Source: JALORV01 sp963702595 (lineage in GTDB: Bacteria; Pseudomonadota; Gammaproteobacteria; Burkholderiales; Burkholderiaceae_F). Taken from it: a stretch of DNA of 64,000 bases. Of this stretch, positions 16,657-25,077 are shown piece after piece (the first letter of the stretch is position 1; every line of letters begins with the position of its first letter). Below the pieces are notes generated by a model. The model worked only from the letters and a program-made list of their open reading frames with translations. It was not told where the DNA came from and did not search any database. Made by a program: the position numbers and the translations under genes. The stretch covers positions 44,104 to 108,103 of the forward strand of contig CAVPDC010000019.1 in NCBI GenBank assembly GCA_963702595.1. Reading direction: 5' to 3'.

Positions 16657-19600
16657 TCAGGCAGTGGCGGTGGAAGTCGATGGGGCCGGCGTACGGCGGG
16701 CGTGCCGGCGGTGGTTGACGGCGTAGTACAGCACCGGGATAAGCACCAGCGTCAGCGCCGTCGAGACGAAGATCCCGAACAGCAGCGAAATCGCCAGGCC
16801 GTTGAATATGGGGTCGTCGAGAATGAACACGGCGCCGAGCATCGCGGCGACGGCCGTCAGGATGATCGGCTTGGCGCGGGTGGCGGCCGCCTCGATCGTC
16901 GCATCCTGGAAGTCGACCCCTTCGTCGAGGCGCTGGTGGATGAAATCCACCAGCAGGATCGAATTGCGCACGATGATGCCGGCCAGCGCGATCATGCCGA
17001 TCATCGACGTCGCGGTGAACTGGGCGCCGAAGATCGCGTGGCCCGGGAGCACGCCGATGATCGTCAGCGGAATCGGCGCCATGATGATGAGCGGCGTCAC
17101 GTACGAGCGGAACTGGGCCACCACAAGTAGGTAGATGAGCACGAGTCCGACCGCGTACGCGATGCCCATGTCGCGGAAGGTCTCGTACGTGACCTGCCAT
17201 TCGCCATCCCACTTGAGCGCAAACGACGAGTAGCGGTCGTCTGGCGGCGCAATCCAGCGCTCGGCCAGCGGCAGTCCGCCCGGCGTGGCGATCTTGGCGA
17301 TCGCGTCGCGCATGGCGAACATGCCGTACAGCGGCGAGTCGGTCTTGCCCTTGCCGCCCGCAACATCGCCAGTCACGTAGACGACAGGCTGCAGGTTCTT
17401 GCGATACAGGACGCGTTCGCGCGGCAACGTCGTCGGGCTCACCAGTTCGGACAGCGGGATCTCGTAGGGCAGACCGGTGGCTTCGTCGCGCACGTTGTCG
17501 GGACCACGCACCTTCATCTTGAGCAGCGCGTCCAGTGAGCCCTTCGCGCTGTCGGCGAGCCCGATGCGCACGGGCACCGAATACTTGCTGGCACCGTCAT
17601 GCAGTGGCGTGATGTCCTCGCTCGCCAGCGCGAGCTGGGCGATGCGCGCGACCTCGGAGGCCGCTATGCCGTACTGCGCTGCCTTGGCGGTGTCCACGCG
17701 CAGGACGATGCGTTCGGCGGGATCCAGCACGGTGTCATCGATAGCCGTGATGTCCGGCGTGGCCTCGAACACCGCGCGCACCTGCTTGGCGAGCTTCATC
17801 TGCGCTTCGGCGTCGGGGCCGTAGATCTCGGCCACGATCGGTGACAGCACCGGCGGCCCCGGTGGCACCTCGACGACCTTGACGTCACCGCCATGCCGCT
17901 TGGCGATCGCCTCCAGCGCCGGGCGCACGGCCTGCGCGACCTCGTGGCTCTTGCGGTCGCGCTCGTGCTTGTCAACGAGGTTGACCTGCAGGTCACCGAC
18001 CTCGCCGCCGGTGCGCAGGTAGTACTGCCGCACCAGCCCGTTGAAGTTGATGGGAGCGGCGAGACCGGCATAGGCCTGGTAGTCGGTCACTTCGGGCAGC
18101 TTCGCGACTTCGACCGCCATCTCGCGCAGGACGGCGGCCGTCGCCTCGACCGGCGTGCCGGTCGGCATGTCGAGCACGACCTGGAACTCCGACTTGTTGT
18201 CGAACGGCAGCATCTTCAGCACGACGAGGTTCAGTGGGACCAGCAGCACCGACAGTGCGATGGCGCCCGCGATTCCCAGCCCCAGCCAGCGACGTTGATT
18301 CCGGCCGGCGTCGCCGCGCAAGAAGGGTCGCATCACTCGTTCAAAGAACTCCGACAGGCGCCGGCCGAGCTTGTCGCCGCCCGAGGGTGCGCCATGGGCG
18401 GCTGGCAACAGGCGCAGCGCCATCCACGGCGTGATGACGAACGCGATCGCCAGCGACAGCAGCATCCCCATCGACGAGTTGATCGGGATCGGCGCCATGT
18501 ACGGCCCCATAAGGCCTGTGACGAACGCCATCGGCAGCAGCGCCGCGATGACCGTGAACGTGGCGAGAATCGTCGGCCCGCCCACTTCGTCGACCGCGCG
18601 GGGGATCACTTCGGCCAGCGGCAGATGGTCGATCAGCGATCGGCGATGGATGTTTTCCACCACGACGATCGCATCGTCGACCAGGATCCCGATCGAGAAG
18701 ATCAGCGCAAACAGCGACACCCGGTTCAGCGTGAAGCCCCAGGCCCAGGAGGCAAAGAGCGTGCTGGCGAGCGTCAGCACCACCGCGCTGCCAACGATCA
18801 ACGCCTCACGGCGGCCGAGCGACGCCCACACCAGCGCCACGACCGACAGCGTGGCGAAGATCAGCTTCTTGATCAGCTGGTTGGCCTTGTCGTTCGCCGT
18901 GGCGCCGTAGTTGCGCGTTTCGTTCACCACGACATCGGAAGGAATCAGCTGTCCCTTCAGCTGCACCACGCGCGCCATCACGGCGTCGGCCACGCTCGAG
19001 GCGTTTTCTCCCGGCTTCTTCGAAACCTGGATCGTGATCGCCGGCCACTCTGCAACGGGCGACTCCCTGTTGCCGTCGGCGCGCGCGCCGTGCCAGACAT
19101 AACGGTTCGGAGTGTCAGGCCCGTCCGTGACGTCCGCGACATCCGCGAGCAGGATCGGTCGCCGTTCGCGCGTCGGGCCGGCCAGGCCCACTACCAGTTG
19201 CCCGACGTCGGACGCACTGCGCAGGAACTGGCCGGCGCGGACTTCGACGGTGCGGTTGCCCGTCGTCAGCTGGCCGACCGGGAGCGATGAATTGGTCGCC
19301 CTCAGGGCTCGCTCGATGTCGGTTACGGTGATGCGGTGTGCGTTCATCCGCTCCGGATCGAGCGTCACGCGCACGACGCTGTCCGGACCGCCGAGCGTCG
19401 TGACCTCGCGCGTGCCGGCCACGCGCTTGAGTTCAATCTCGAGTTCGTGCGCCACTCGCTGCAGGTCCGCGGCACCGACCTCGGGCCGCGTCGAGTGCAG
19501 CGTCAGCGTGACGATCGGCACGTCGTCGATGCCTTTCGGCTTGACGACCGGTTCCATCACGCCAAGATGACTCGGCAGCCAGTCGCGGTTCGACATCAGC

Positions 19601-19962
19601 GTGTCGTACAGCTTCACCAGTGAGTCAATGCGCGGCTGCCCGACCTTGTATTGCACCGTCAGGACCGCCAGGCCCGGCTGGGTCACCGAAAAAATGTGTT
19701 CGATGCCGGTGATCTGCGACAGCACCTGCTCGGCCGGCACCGTCACCATGTTATGGACATCCTCGCTGGCCGCGCCCGGGAACGGGATGATCACGTTGGC
19801 CATAGTCACATTGATCTGCGGTTCCTCTTCCTTCGGCGTTACCAGTACGGCGAAGAGTCCCAGCAGCAGCAGCACGAGCGCGATCAGCGGTGTCAGCTGC
19901 GAATGCAGGAACGCGCTGGCGGTGCGGCCAGAGATACCGAGCTTGGGTTCCGCTGTGCTCAT
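16657..19962 (-). CDS. RND efflux transporter, inner-membrane permease subunit
   Basis: 1101 residues from ATG 19962; the longer frame to 20019 overlaps the upstream gene and is rejected. AcrB-like topology: first TM near residues 25-42, a large periplasmic loop, a TM block around 340-540 (GILVDDAIVVVENIHRR is the conserved TM4 Asp region), a second periplasmic loop and the C-terminal TM block with GIIVRNSILLVDFIHQR. Starts 13 bases after the fusion-protein gene. No outer-membrane TolC-type gene is adjacent, so it must borrow one. Its pairing with a YgaP-like protein and a DUF156 regulator beside sox genes suggests export of sulfur compounds or another thiophilic toxicant; substrate unproven. 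Confidence 0.9.
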   Translation of the reverse strand: MSTAEPKLGISGRTASAFLHSQLTPLIALVLLLLGLFAVLVTPKEEEPQINVTMANVIIPFPGAASEDVHNMVTVPAEQVLSQITGIEHIFSVTQPGLAVLTVQYKVGQPRIDSLVKLYDTLMSNRDWLPSHLGVMEPVVKPKGIDDVPIVTLTLHSTRPEVGAADLQRVAHELEIELKRVAGTREVTTLGGPDSVVRVTLDPERMNAHRITVTDIERALRATNSSLPVGQLTTGNRTVEVRAGQFLRSASDVGQLVVGLAGPTRERRPILLADVADVTDGPDTPNRYVWHGARADGNRESPVAEWPAITIQVSKKPGENASSVADAVMARVVQLKGQLIPSDVVVNETRNYGATANDKANQLIKKLIFATLSVVALVWASLGRREALIVGSAVVLTLASTLFASWAWGFTLNRVSLFALIFSIGILVDDAIVVVENIHRRSLIDHLPLAEVIPRAVDEVGGPTILATFTVIAALLPMAFVTGLMGPYMAPIPINSSMGMLLSLAIAFVITPWMALRLLPAAHGAPSGGDKLGRRLSEFFERVMRPFLRGDAGRNQRRWLGLGIAGAIALSVLLVPLNLVVLKMLPFDNKSEFQVVLDMPTGTPVEATAAVLREMAVEVAKLPEVTDYQAYAGLAAPINFNGLVRQYYLRTGGEVGDLQVNLVDKHERDRKSHEVAQAVRPALEAIAKRHGGDVKVVEVPPGPPVLSPIVAEIYGPDAEAQMKLAKQVRAVFEATPDITAIDDTVLDPAERIVLRVDTAKAAQYGIAASEVARIAQLALASEDITPLHDGASKYSVPVRIGLADSAKGSLDALLKMKVRGPDNVRDEATGLPYEIPLSELVSPTTLPRERVLYRKNLQPVVYVTGDVAGGKGKTDSPLYGMFAMRDAIAKIATPGGLPLAERWIAPPDDRYSSFALKWDGEWQVTYETFRDMGIAYAVGLVLIYLLVVAQFRSYVTPLIIMAPIPLTIIGVLPGHAIFGAQFTATSMIGMIALAGIIVRNSILLVDFIHQRLDEGVDFQDATIEAAATRAKPIILTAVAAMLGAVFILDDPIFNGLAISLLFGIFVSTALTLVLIPVLYYAVNHRRHARRTPAPSTSTATA

Positions 19963-19975
19963 CAGGGGGGGCCGG

Positions 19976-21040
19976 TCAGCGCGGTGCCAGCGGAGCGGGC
20001 AGCACCTTGTCGCCCTCACTCAGCCCGGCCAGGACTTCGATCAGCCCGTCGCCGACGGCGGCTCCGACGCGCACCTGCCGCAACTGGACCTGGCCGTCGG
20101 CCGCCGCGACATTGACGGCAGTCAGTTCGCCGCGGCGGATGAGGGCTGCCGCCGGGATCACCAGTTTGCGGGCGCGCCCGATCGGAACCAGGATCTTGGC
20201 GGCCGCTCCGGGAGCCACGTTCGCGGATTCGCTGGCGGGGAGGTCGGCTCGGATCTGCGTCGACAGCAGGCGGGCATCGGCCGCCGGCAGGATCGTGACC
20301 TTCGTCGCATCGACGGTACGGTTCAGCGGTGCCAATTCGACCCGCGCACGGGTCACGTGCGCTACCTTGGGCAGCACGTACTGCGGCAGGTTGCCCACCG
20401 CCCGCAGCGCCGATGGGTCGTGGACCGCGATCACGCCCCGCCCGGGCGCGGCGACCTCGCCGGGCTCCATCAGGCGGCGCGTCACCACGCCATCGAGTGG
20501 AGAGCGCAGTTCGGCGTACGTGCGCGAGGTGTCGGCCTGCGACTGGCCCGCGCGCGCGGAGTCGGCCGCGGCTTTGGCGGCGTTGTAGTCGGACTCGGCC
20601 TTGTCCAGTGCCGACTGGCTGACGAAATTCTTGTCCAGCAGGCTCTTGGTGCGTTCGAGGCTCAAGCGCGCCTGGGCCAGCAGGGCGTCGGCCTGCGCCA
20701 CACCGGCACGGCCCGCAGCCACCTGCGCATCGGTCTCGCGGGTGTCGATGCGCGCGACGACCTGACCCTTCTTGACCGGGTCACCGGCATCGACCAGGAT
20801 CTGCAGCACGGTGCCGGAGATCTGCGCGGCGATGGTTGCCTGGCGCACGGCCTCGATTACTGCATCGGCCGCATACACCTCCTCGACGTCGCGCAGGCGG
20901 ACCTCGTAGACCGGCGAACCGGGTGCAACGACCGGCGCCTTCGGGCCGGCCGCGCTCGCCGTGGCGGCAGCAAAGGCCAGGCTGGTCGCTATGAGTGTGT
21001 GGACCGTGCTGCGCGCAATTGCGGAACCGGCTTTCATCAT
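19976..21040 (-). CDS. RND efflux membrane fusion (periplasmic adaptor) protein
   Basis: 354 residues. Two ATGs stand in tandem at 21040/21037 after GGATCACC; either gives an N-terminal signal segment (about 25 residues, ending ASA). Body is HlyD/AcrA-like: lipoyl-domain half QISGTVLQILVDAGDPVKKGQ near 75-95, an Ala-rich alpha-hairpin coiled coil (about 100-165), second lipoyl half with LRSPLDGVVTRR, then a beta-barrel and C-terminal domain. First gene of the minus-strand operon MFP, RND, DUF2892, DUF156; the probable operator palindrome is 78 bp upstream of its start. Confidence 0.9.
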   Translation of the reverse strand: MMKAGSAIARSTVHTLIATSLAFAAATASAAGPKAPVVAPGSPVYEVRLRDVEEVYAADAVIEAVRQATIAAQISGTVLQILVDAGDPVKKGQVVARIDTRETDAQVAAGRAGVAQADALLAQARLSLERTKSLLDKNFVSQSALDKAESDYNAAKAAADSARAGQSQADTSRTYAELRSPLDGVVTRRLMEPGEVAAPGRGVIAVHDPSALRAVGNLPQYVLPKVAHVTRARVELAPLNRTVDATKVTILPAADARLLSTQIRADLPASESANVAPGAAAKILVPIGRARKLVIPAAALIRRGELTAVNVAAADGQVQLRQVRVGAAVGDGLIEVLAGLSEGDKVLPAPLAPR

Positions 21041-21117
21041 GTGGTGATCCAAAGCGTTATGCGGTGCAGGGGCCGTGAGGCCCCGAGGCTGCAAGCCGCA
21101 AGTGTAGCCAATTCTGC

Positions 21118-21135
21118 TATACCCCTAGGGGTATA
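21118..21135. promoter_or_regulatory. 18-bp perfect palindrome, likely CsoR/CstR-type operator of the RND operon
   Basis: TATACCCCTAGGGGTATA is a perfect inverted repeat with A/T flanks around C4/G4 tracts, the general layout of operators bound by CsoR, CstR and RcnR family repressors. It lies in the intergenic region between the fusion-protein gene (start 21040) and arsR (start 21324). The DUF156 regulator at the distal end of this operon is the obvious candidate ligand, giving a self-contained autoregulated unit. Binding is inferred. Confidence 0.7.
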
Positions 21136-21265
21136 TGGATGCCGCTTGACCTTGCGCAAGCCCCGCTGGCGCGCTGCCGGTACCGTACTGGCAGGCTGTC
21201 CGCAGCAGAGTCGGGCGGCCCGGGACGCTTGTGCGCCATATCCAAGTCCTTGGGTGCGGTGCCGC

Positions 21266-21312
21266 TTGACATTTGTGTATGCGGCACGGAACATATGCGT
21301 TCTTGCGCATAT
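21266..21312 (+). promoter_or_regulatory. Promoter and inverted-repeat operator for arsR-sox
   Basis: TTGACA (21266-21271) is a consensus -35 element; the -10 would fall in the AACATA/CATATG bases near 21290-21297. Overlapping it is an inverted repeat ATATGCG (21293-21299) N6 CGCATAT (21306-21312), the size and place expected for an ArsR dimer site that blocks RNA polymerase. The start codon of arsR follows 11 bases later, so the leader is very short. The -10 match is poor. Confidence 0.55.
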
Positions 21313-21323
21313 AGGCATGCACT

Positions 21324-21674
21324 TTGGAACCCGAGCTGGATCGCCTGTTTGAAACCGTGTCGGGCTATTTCGGCCTGCTGGCGGAGCCGACGCGGCTGAA
21401 GATCCTGAACACGATCTGCGACGTCGAGCGCAGCGTTTCGGACATCGTCGAGCGGGTCGGGTCGAGCCAGACCAATGTCTCGCGTCACTTGAACCTGATG
21501 TACGGGCGAGGGGTCCTCAAGCGCAGGCGAGACGGCGCCACGGTTTACTACTCGATCAGCGATCCGAACGTGATCACCCTGTGCCGGACCGCCTGTGTAC
21601 ATATTGCCGGACAACAAGAAGAGCACCCGGTGACCAGCAAGACTTTGAAGCGATTCATGTCGGCAGCGAAGTAG
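21324..21674 (+). CDS. ArsR-family repressor, probable sulfur-responsive regulator of the sox cluster
   Basis: 116 residues, winged HTH: EPTRLKILN (helix 2), SSQTNVSRHLNLM (recognition helix), beta-wing KRRRDGATVYYSI. The TTG at 21324 is the only in-frame start after the stop at 21312. Cysteines: C32 right after the RLKIL helix, C87 and C91 in the C-terminal helix. This one-in-helix-2, one-in-helix-5 arrangement is that of the persulfide-sensing SqrR/BigR/SoxR group, whereas ArsR metal sites have CxC(xxC) in the recognition helix, absent here. soxC follows 23 bases downstream, so it is likely to be cotranscribed with the genes it controls. The ligand is inferred. Confidence 0.85.
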   Translation: MEPELDRLFETVSGYFGLLAEPTRLKILNTICDVERSVSDIVERVGSSQTNVSRHLNLMYGRGVLKRRRDGATVYYSISDPNVITLCRTACVHIAGQQEEHPVTSKTLKRFMSAAK

Positions 21675-21697
21675 AGCGCCGACCAACAGGAGAGACG

Positions 21698-23050
21698 ATG
21701 AGTCGGGGAGGCAGTTCCAGGGCGGGTTCGCCTGGGCGCGTCGTTGCGGCGCTCGAGAACCACATTTCAGCGGATGTCATCCGCACAGCGCGGTCGCGGC
21801 GCGGATTCCTCAAGGGCGGAGCCGCCGTAGCCGGCGCAGTGGCCGCGGTCGCCGGTGGCCGGGCCTTCGCCCAGGCCGCCGGCGCAAAGCCTTTCGAGCC
21901 GCCGAACATCGCACCCTGGACGCGCGCACTCGGAGCGCCGGTGGTTGCGCTTCCTTATGGAGTGCCCTCGGAGTTCGAGGCCAACGTCGTCCGCCGTCAA
22001 AGCCCCGGGCTGACTCCGCAGCCGCAGTCCTCGGTGAGCTTCACGCCGCTGCAGAACCTGTTCGGCATCATCACGCCGAGTGGGCTGCACTTCGAGCGGC
22101 ATCACTCGGGCATGCCGACGATCGATCCGGCGCAGCACCGGCTGATGATCCACGGCATGGTCCGGCGGCCGATCGTCCTGACGATGGACGACATCCTGCG
22201 CTTTCCCTCGGTGTCGCGCATCCACTTCATCGAGTGCGGTGCCAACAGCGGCATGGAGTGGGCCAACGTCGCGGTGCCGACCGTGCAGTACACGCACGGC
22301 ATGCTGGCGTGCAGCGAGTTCACCGGCGTTCCGCTCTCCACGCTGCTCGATGAAGTCGGCTACGACAAGAAAAACGCGAAGTTCGTGCTGGCCGAGGGAG
22401 CGGATGGTTCGGCCCTGACCCGCACCATCCCGCTCGAGTTCGCTCTGAATGACGTCATGGTCGTCTATGGCCAGAACGGCGAGATGCTGCGTCCGGAAAA
22501 CGGCTATCCGCTGCGCCTCCTGGTGCCGGGCGTGCAGGGCGTATCCAGCGTCAAGTGGCTGCGGCGGCTCGAGGTCGGCGACAAGCCCTGGAATACGCGC
22601 GAAGAAGCGCTCCACTATATCGACCTGATGCCGGGCGGACTGCATCGGCAGTATTCGATGGTGCAGGAGGTGAAGTCGGTCATCACGACGCCATCAGGTG
22701 GCCAGATGCTGCAGGGCAAGGGCTACTACGAGATCACCGGGCTGGCGTGGAGCGGGCGCGGCAAGGTCCGTCGCGTCGATGTCTCCACCGACGGCGGCAG
22801 GAACTGGGCAACGGCCCGTCTGCAGGAACCGGTGCTGACCAAGGCGCTGACGCGCTTCCGCTTCGACTGGAACTGGGATGGCTCGCCCGCCTTGCTGCAG
22901 AGTCGGGCGGTCGATGAAACCGGCCATGTCCAGCCGGCGCTGCCGCAGTTGCGCGAGGTCCGCGGCACGCGGTCGATCTATCACAACAACGGAATCCAGA
23001 CCTGGCAGGTCAATCCGAATGGGGAGGTGTGGAATGTCCAGGTTGGCTAG
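21698..23050 (+). CDS. soxC: SoxC, sulfane dehydrogenase molybdenum subunit
   Basis: Periplasmic sulfite-oxidase-family molybdoprotein that with SoxD oxidises the sulfane sulfur held on SoxY. 450 residues from ATG 21698 (AGGAGAG upstream). Tat signal SRRGFLK at 33-39 fits export of a folded Mo-cofactor protein. The molybdenum-ligand Cys is in FIECGANSG (about C180). GVQGVSSVKWLRRLEV and the C-terminal Mo-co dimerisation domain (VRRVDVSTDGGRNW) are typical. The stop overlaps the start of soxD. Presence of SoxCD implies complete thiosulfate oxidation to sulfate rather than sulfur globule formation. Confidence 0.95.
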   Translation: MSRGGSSRAGSPGRVVAALENHISADVIRTARSRRGFLKGGAAVAGAVAAVAGGRAFAQAAGAKPFEPPNIAPWTRALGAPVVALPYGVPSEFEANVVRRQSPGLTPQPQSSVSFTPLQNLFGIITPSGLHFERHHSGMPTIDPAQHRLMIHGMVRRPIVLTMDDILRFPSVSRIHFIECGANSGMEWANVAVPTVQYTHGMLACSEFTGVPLSTLLDEVGYDKKNAKFVLAEGADGSALTRTIPLEFALNDVMVVYGQNGEMLRPENGYPLRLLVPGVQGVSSVKWLRRLEVGDKPWNTREEALHYIDLMPGGLHRQYSMVQEVKSVITTPSGGQMLQGKGYYEITGLAWSGRGKVRRVDVSTDGGRNWATARLQEPVLTKALTRFRFDWNWDGSPALLQSRAVDETGHVQPALPQLREVRGTRSIYHNNGIQTWQVNPNGEVWNVQVG

Positions 23051-24098
23051 GCCCATGAGAAGTCTGCTCCTGCTCGCGGGCTTCATGGCCTCGACGGCAG
23101 GCGCGCAGACGACGGCGGCGACGGATGCGCCGCGCTTCGGGTTCGGGCGCACGGCAACGGCGCAGGAGATCGCCGGGTGGGACATCGACGTGCGTCCTGA
23201 CGGCCACGGGGTCAAGAAGGGCAAGGGCACGGTGGCGCAGGGTCAGGATATTTACGACGCCCAGTGCGCGAGCTGCCATGGCACGTTCGGCGAGAGCAAT
23301 CGCTACATGGCAATCGCCGGCGGTGTGAAGAAGGAAGACCTGCAAAGCGGCCGCGCCAGCGCTCTCACCAGGGCCGACGGGGTGCGTACCGTCGGTACCA
23401 AGCTCAATTCGGCAACGACGCTGTGGGACTACATCAACCGCGCAATGCCGTGGACCAACCCGCAGTCGATGACGGTGGATCAGGTGTACGCGGTGACGGC
23501 GTATGTGCTGCACCTCAATGAAATCGTACCGGCGGATTTCGAGCTGAACGACGGGAACCTGACCAAGGTTCCGATGCCCAACCGCAATGGAATGACTACG
23601 CAGCACGGGCTGTCCAGCGTCAAGGGCAAGCCGGACGTGCAGGGTTCGAGCTGCATGAAGGACTGCATGAAGGAGGTCAAGGTCGTCTCGACGCTGCCCG
23701 AATTCGCGCGCAACCAGCACGGCAACCTGGCCGAGCAGAAGCGGCCGATCGGGGCTGTCCGCGGCATCGACACGACGCGCTACGAGCCCGGCAAGTCGAC
23801 CGTGGTGGCCGCGCCGGCGGCGGCTGCTGCTGCGGCCGGAGCGCCCGATGTGAAGAAGCTGATCGTCAACAACTCCTGCACCGCGTGCCACGGCGTCGAC
23901 AACAAGATCGTCGGTCCTTCGTTCCGCGAAGTGGGCAGCAAGTACCAGGGCCGCGGTGACGCGGAGGCGTACCTGGTCAAGAAGATCAAGGAGGGCGGGC
24001 AGGGCAACTGGGGCGCCGTGCCGATGCCGCCGCAGCCGACGCTCAAGGACGGCGATGCCAAGGCCATCGCGAGCTGGATTCTTGGCGGGGCCAAGTAA
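23034..24098 (+). CDS. soxD: SoxD, diheme cytochrome c subunit of sulfane dehydrogenase
   Basis: 354 residues. ATG 23034 is chosen over ATG 23055 because GGGGAGG lies 6 bases upstream; it overlaps the soxC stop. Signal peptide about 1-25. Two heme c sites: CASCH at 78-82 and CTACH at 282-286, separated by a linker with an Ala-rich run, as in SoxD. It accepts electrons from SoxC and passes them to a small cytochrome c. An extra Cys pair in SSCMKDCMKEV between the domains may form a disulfide. Confidence 0.95.
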   Translation: MSRLARPMRSLLLLAGFMASTAGAQTTAATDAPRFGFGRTATAQEIAGWDIDVRPDGHGVKKGKGTVAQGQDIYDAQCASCHGTFGESNRYMAIAGGVKKEDLQSGRASALTRADGVRTVGTKLNSATTLWDYINRAMPWTNPQSMTVDQVYAVTAYVLHLNEIVPADFELNDGNLTKVPMPNRNGMTTQHGLSSVKGKPDVQGSSCMKDCMKEVKVVSTLPEFARNQHGNLAEQKRPIGAVRGIDTTRYEPGKSTVVAAPAAAAAAAGAPDVKKLIVNNSCTACHGVDNKIVGPSFREVGSKYQGRGDAEAYLVKKIKEGGQGNWGAVPMPPQPTLKDGDAKAIASWILGGAK

Positions 24099-24129
24099 AT
24101 ACCCCAATCGTGCGCGAGTCCGCCTGGAG

Positions 24130-24159
24130 TTGCGCTCAGTTACATTAACGCGTTATACA
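24130..24159 (+). promoter_or_regulatory. Possible internal promoter ahead of soxYZ
   Basis: TTGCGC (24130-24135) and TATACA (24154-24159) with an 18-base spacer resemble sigma-70 elements, and the 10-bp palindrome TAACGCGTTA (24146-24155) overlaps the -10. The gap of 84 bases between soxD and soxY is one of the larger ones in the cluster. Suggests separate boosting of the carrier genes; unproven. Confidence 0.4.
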
Positions 24160-24182
24160 ACTCGGAACGCAGGAGGACATCG

Positions 24183-24650
24183 ATGGATCGCAATCGCAGG
24201 GAATTCATTCGTGCAGGTAGCGTGCTCGGCCTCATGGTCGCAGCGGGCCTTTTGACGACGGAACAGGCGCTGGCTCAGCAGGCCGCGTGGAACAAGGCCG
24301 CTTTTGACACCAAATCAGTCGACGACACGGTCAAGGCGCTGGGCGGCAGCGCCGCCGCGCAAAGCGGCGACATCATGATCACTGCGCCGGACATCGCCGA
24401 AAACGGTGCCGTCGTCCCAGTCGGCGTGACCAGCAAGATCCCGAACACACAGGCGATCTACATCCTGGTCGAGAAGAACCCGAATACGCTGGCCGCAGGA
24501 TTCGGAATTCCGGCGGGCACCGAGGCCAACGTCGCGACCCGTATCAAGATGGGGCAGACATCGAACGTGTATGCGGTCGTGAAGGCCGACAACAAGTTCT
24601 ACACGGCCTCCAAGGAAGTCAAGGTCACGCTCGGCGGCTGCGGCGGCTAG
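24183..24650 (+). CDS. soxY: SoxY, thiosulfate-carrier subunit
   Basis: 155 residues. ATG 24183 follows AGGAGGA. Twin-arginine leader NRREFIR at 4-10 ends near ALA. The C-terminus GGCGG carries the swinging-arm Cys153 on which sulfur intermediates are covalently carried. Followed by soxZ, its partner, after 42 bases. All family hallmarks are intact. Confidence 0.97.
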   Translation: MDRNRREFIRAGSVLGLMVAAGLLTTEQALAQQAAWNKAAFDTKSVDDTVKALGGSAAAQSGDIMITAPDIAENGAVVPVGVTSKIPNTQAIYILVEKNPNTLAAGFGIPAGTEANVATRIKMGQTSNVYAVVKADNKFYTASKEVKVTLGGCGG

Positions 24651-24692
24651 CGATCACGAATCCAACAGAAAACCAAGCTAGAGGAGAACTCC

Positions 24693-25004
24693 ATGCCTGA
24701 TCCGATGCGTATCCGCGCGACAGAATCCGCCGACGGCGTCGATGTGCGCGTACTGATGAGCCACGAAATGGAAGGCGGCCAGCGCCGCGACTCCGCCGGC
24801 AACCTGGTGCCGGCGCACTTCATTCAGACCGTGGTGGTGACCCATGCCGGCAAGCCGGTCCTGAATGCCGAGTGGGGCCCGGCCGTGTCCAAGAACCCTT
24901 ACCTGCAGTTCAAGTTCAAGGGTGCCAAGAAGGGCGACAAGCTTACGGTGACGTGGGTCGACAACAAGGGCGAAACCCGCACCGACGAAGCGACAATCGG
25001 CTAG
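24693..25004 (+). CDS. soxZ: SoxZ, sulfur-carrier partner of SoxY
   Basis: 103 residues, no signal peptide: it is exported as a complex with Tat-targeted SoxY. Ig-like fold; typical phrases SHEMEGGQRRDSAGN and KGDKLTVTWVDNKGE. ATG 24693 has GAGGAG upstream. Lies between soxY and the DsrE-like gene. Confidence 0.97.
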   Translation: MPDPMRIRATESADGVDVRVLMSHEMEGGQRRDSAGNLVPAHFIQTVVVTHAGKPVLNAEWGPAVSKNPYLQFKFKGAKKGDKLTVTWVDNKGETRTDEATIG

Positions 25005-25077
25005 TCGCAGTCAGGCGGCAGGCGTCGTGCAGCGCCGCGCCGCCCAGAACAACAGAGAGCAGAAACGGAGAGCACGG

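Noticed and set aside
20020..20120. Long open frames on the opposite strand of most genes
   Set aside because: High GC makes antisense and out-of-phase frames open by default; their Arg/Pro/Ser-rich composition and overlap with conserved genes mark them as shadows.
23034..23057. ATG 23055 as start of soxD
   Set aside because: ATG 23034 has GGGGAGG at correct spacing while 23055 has none.
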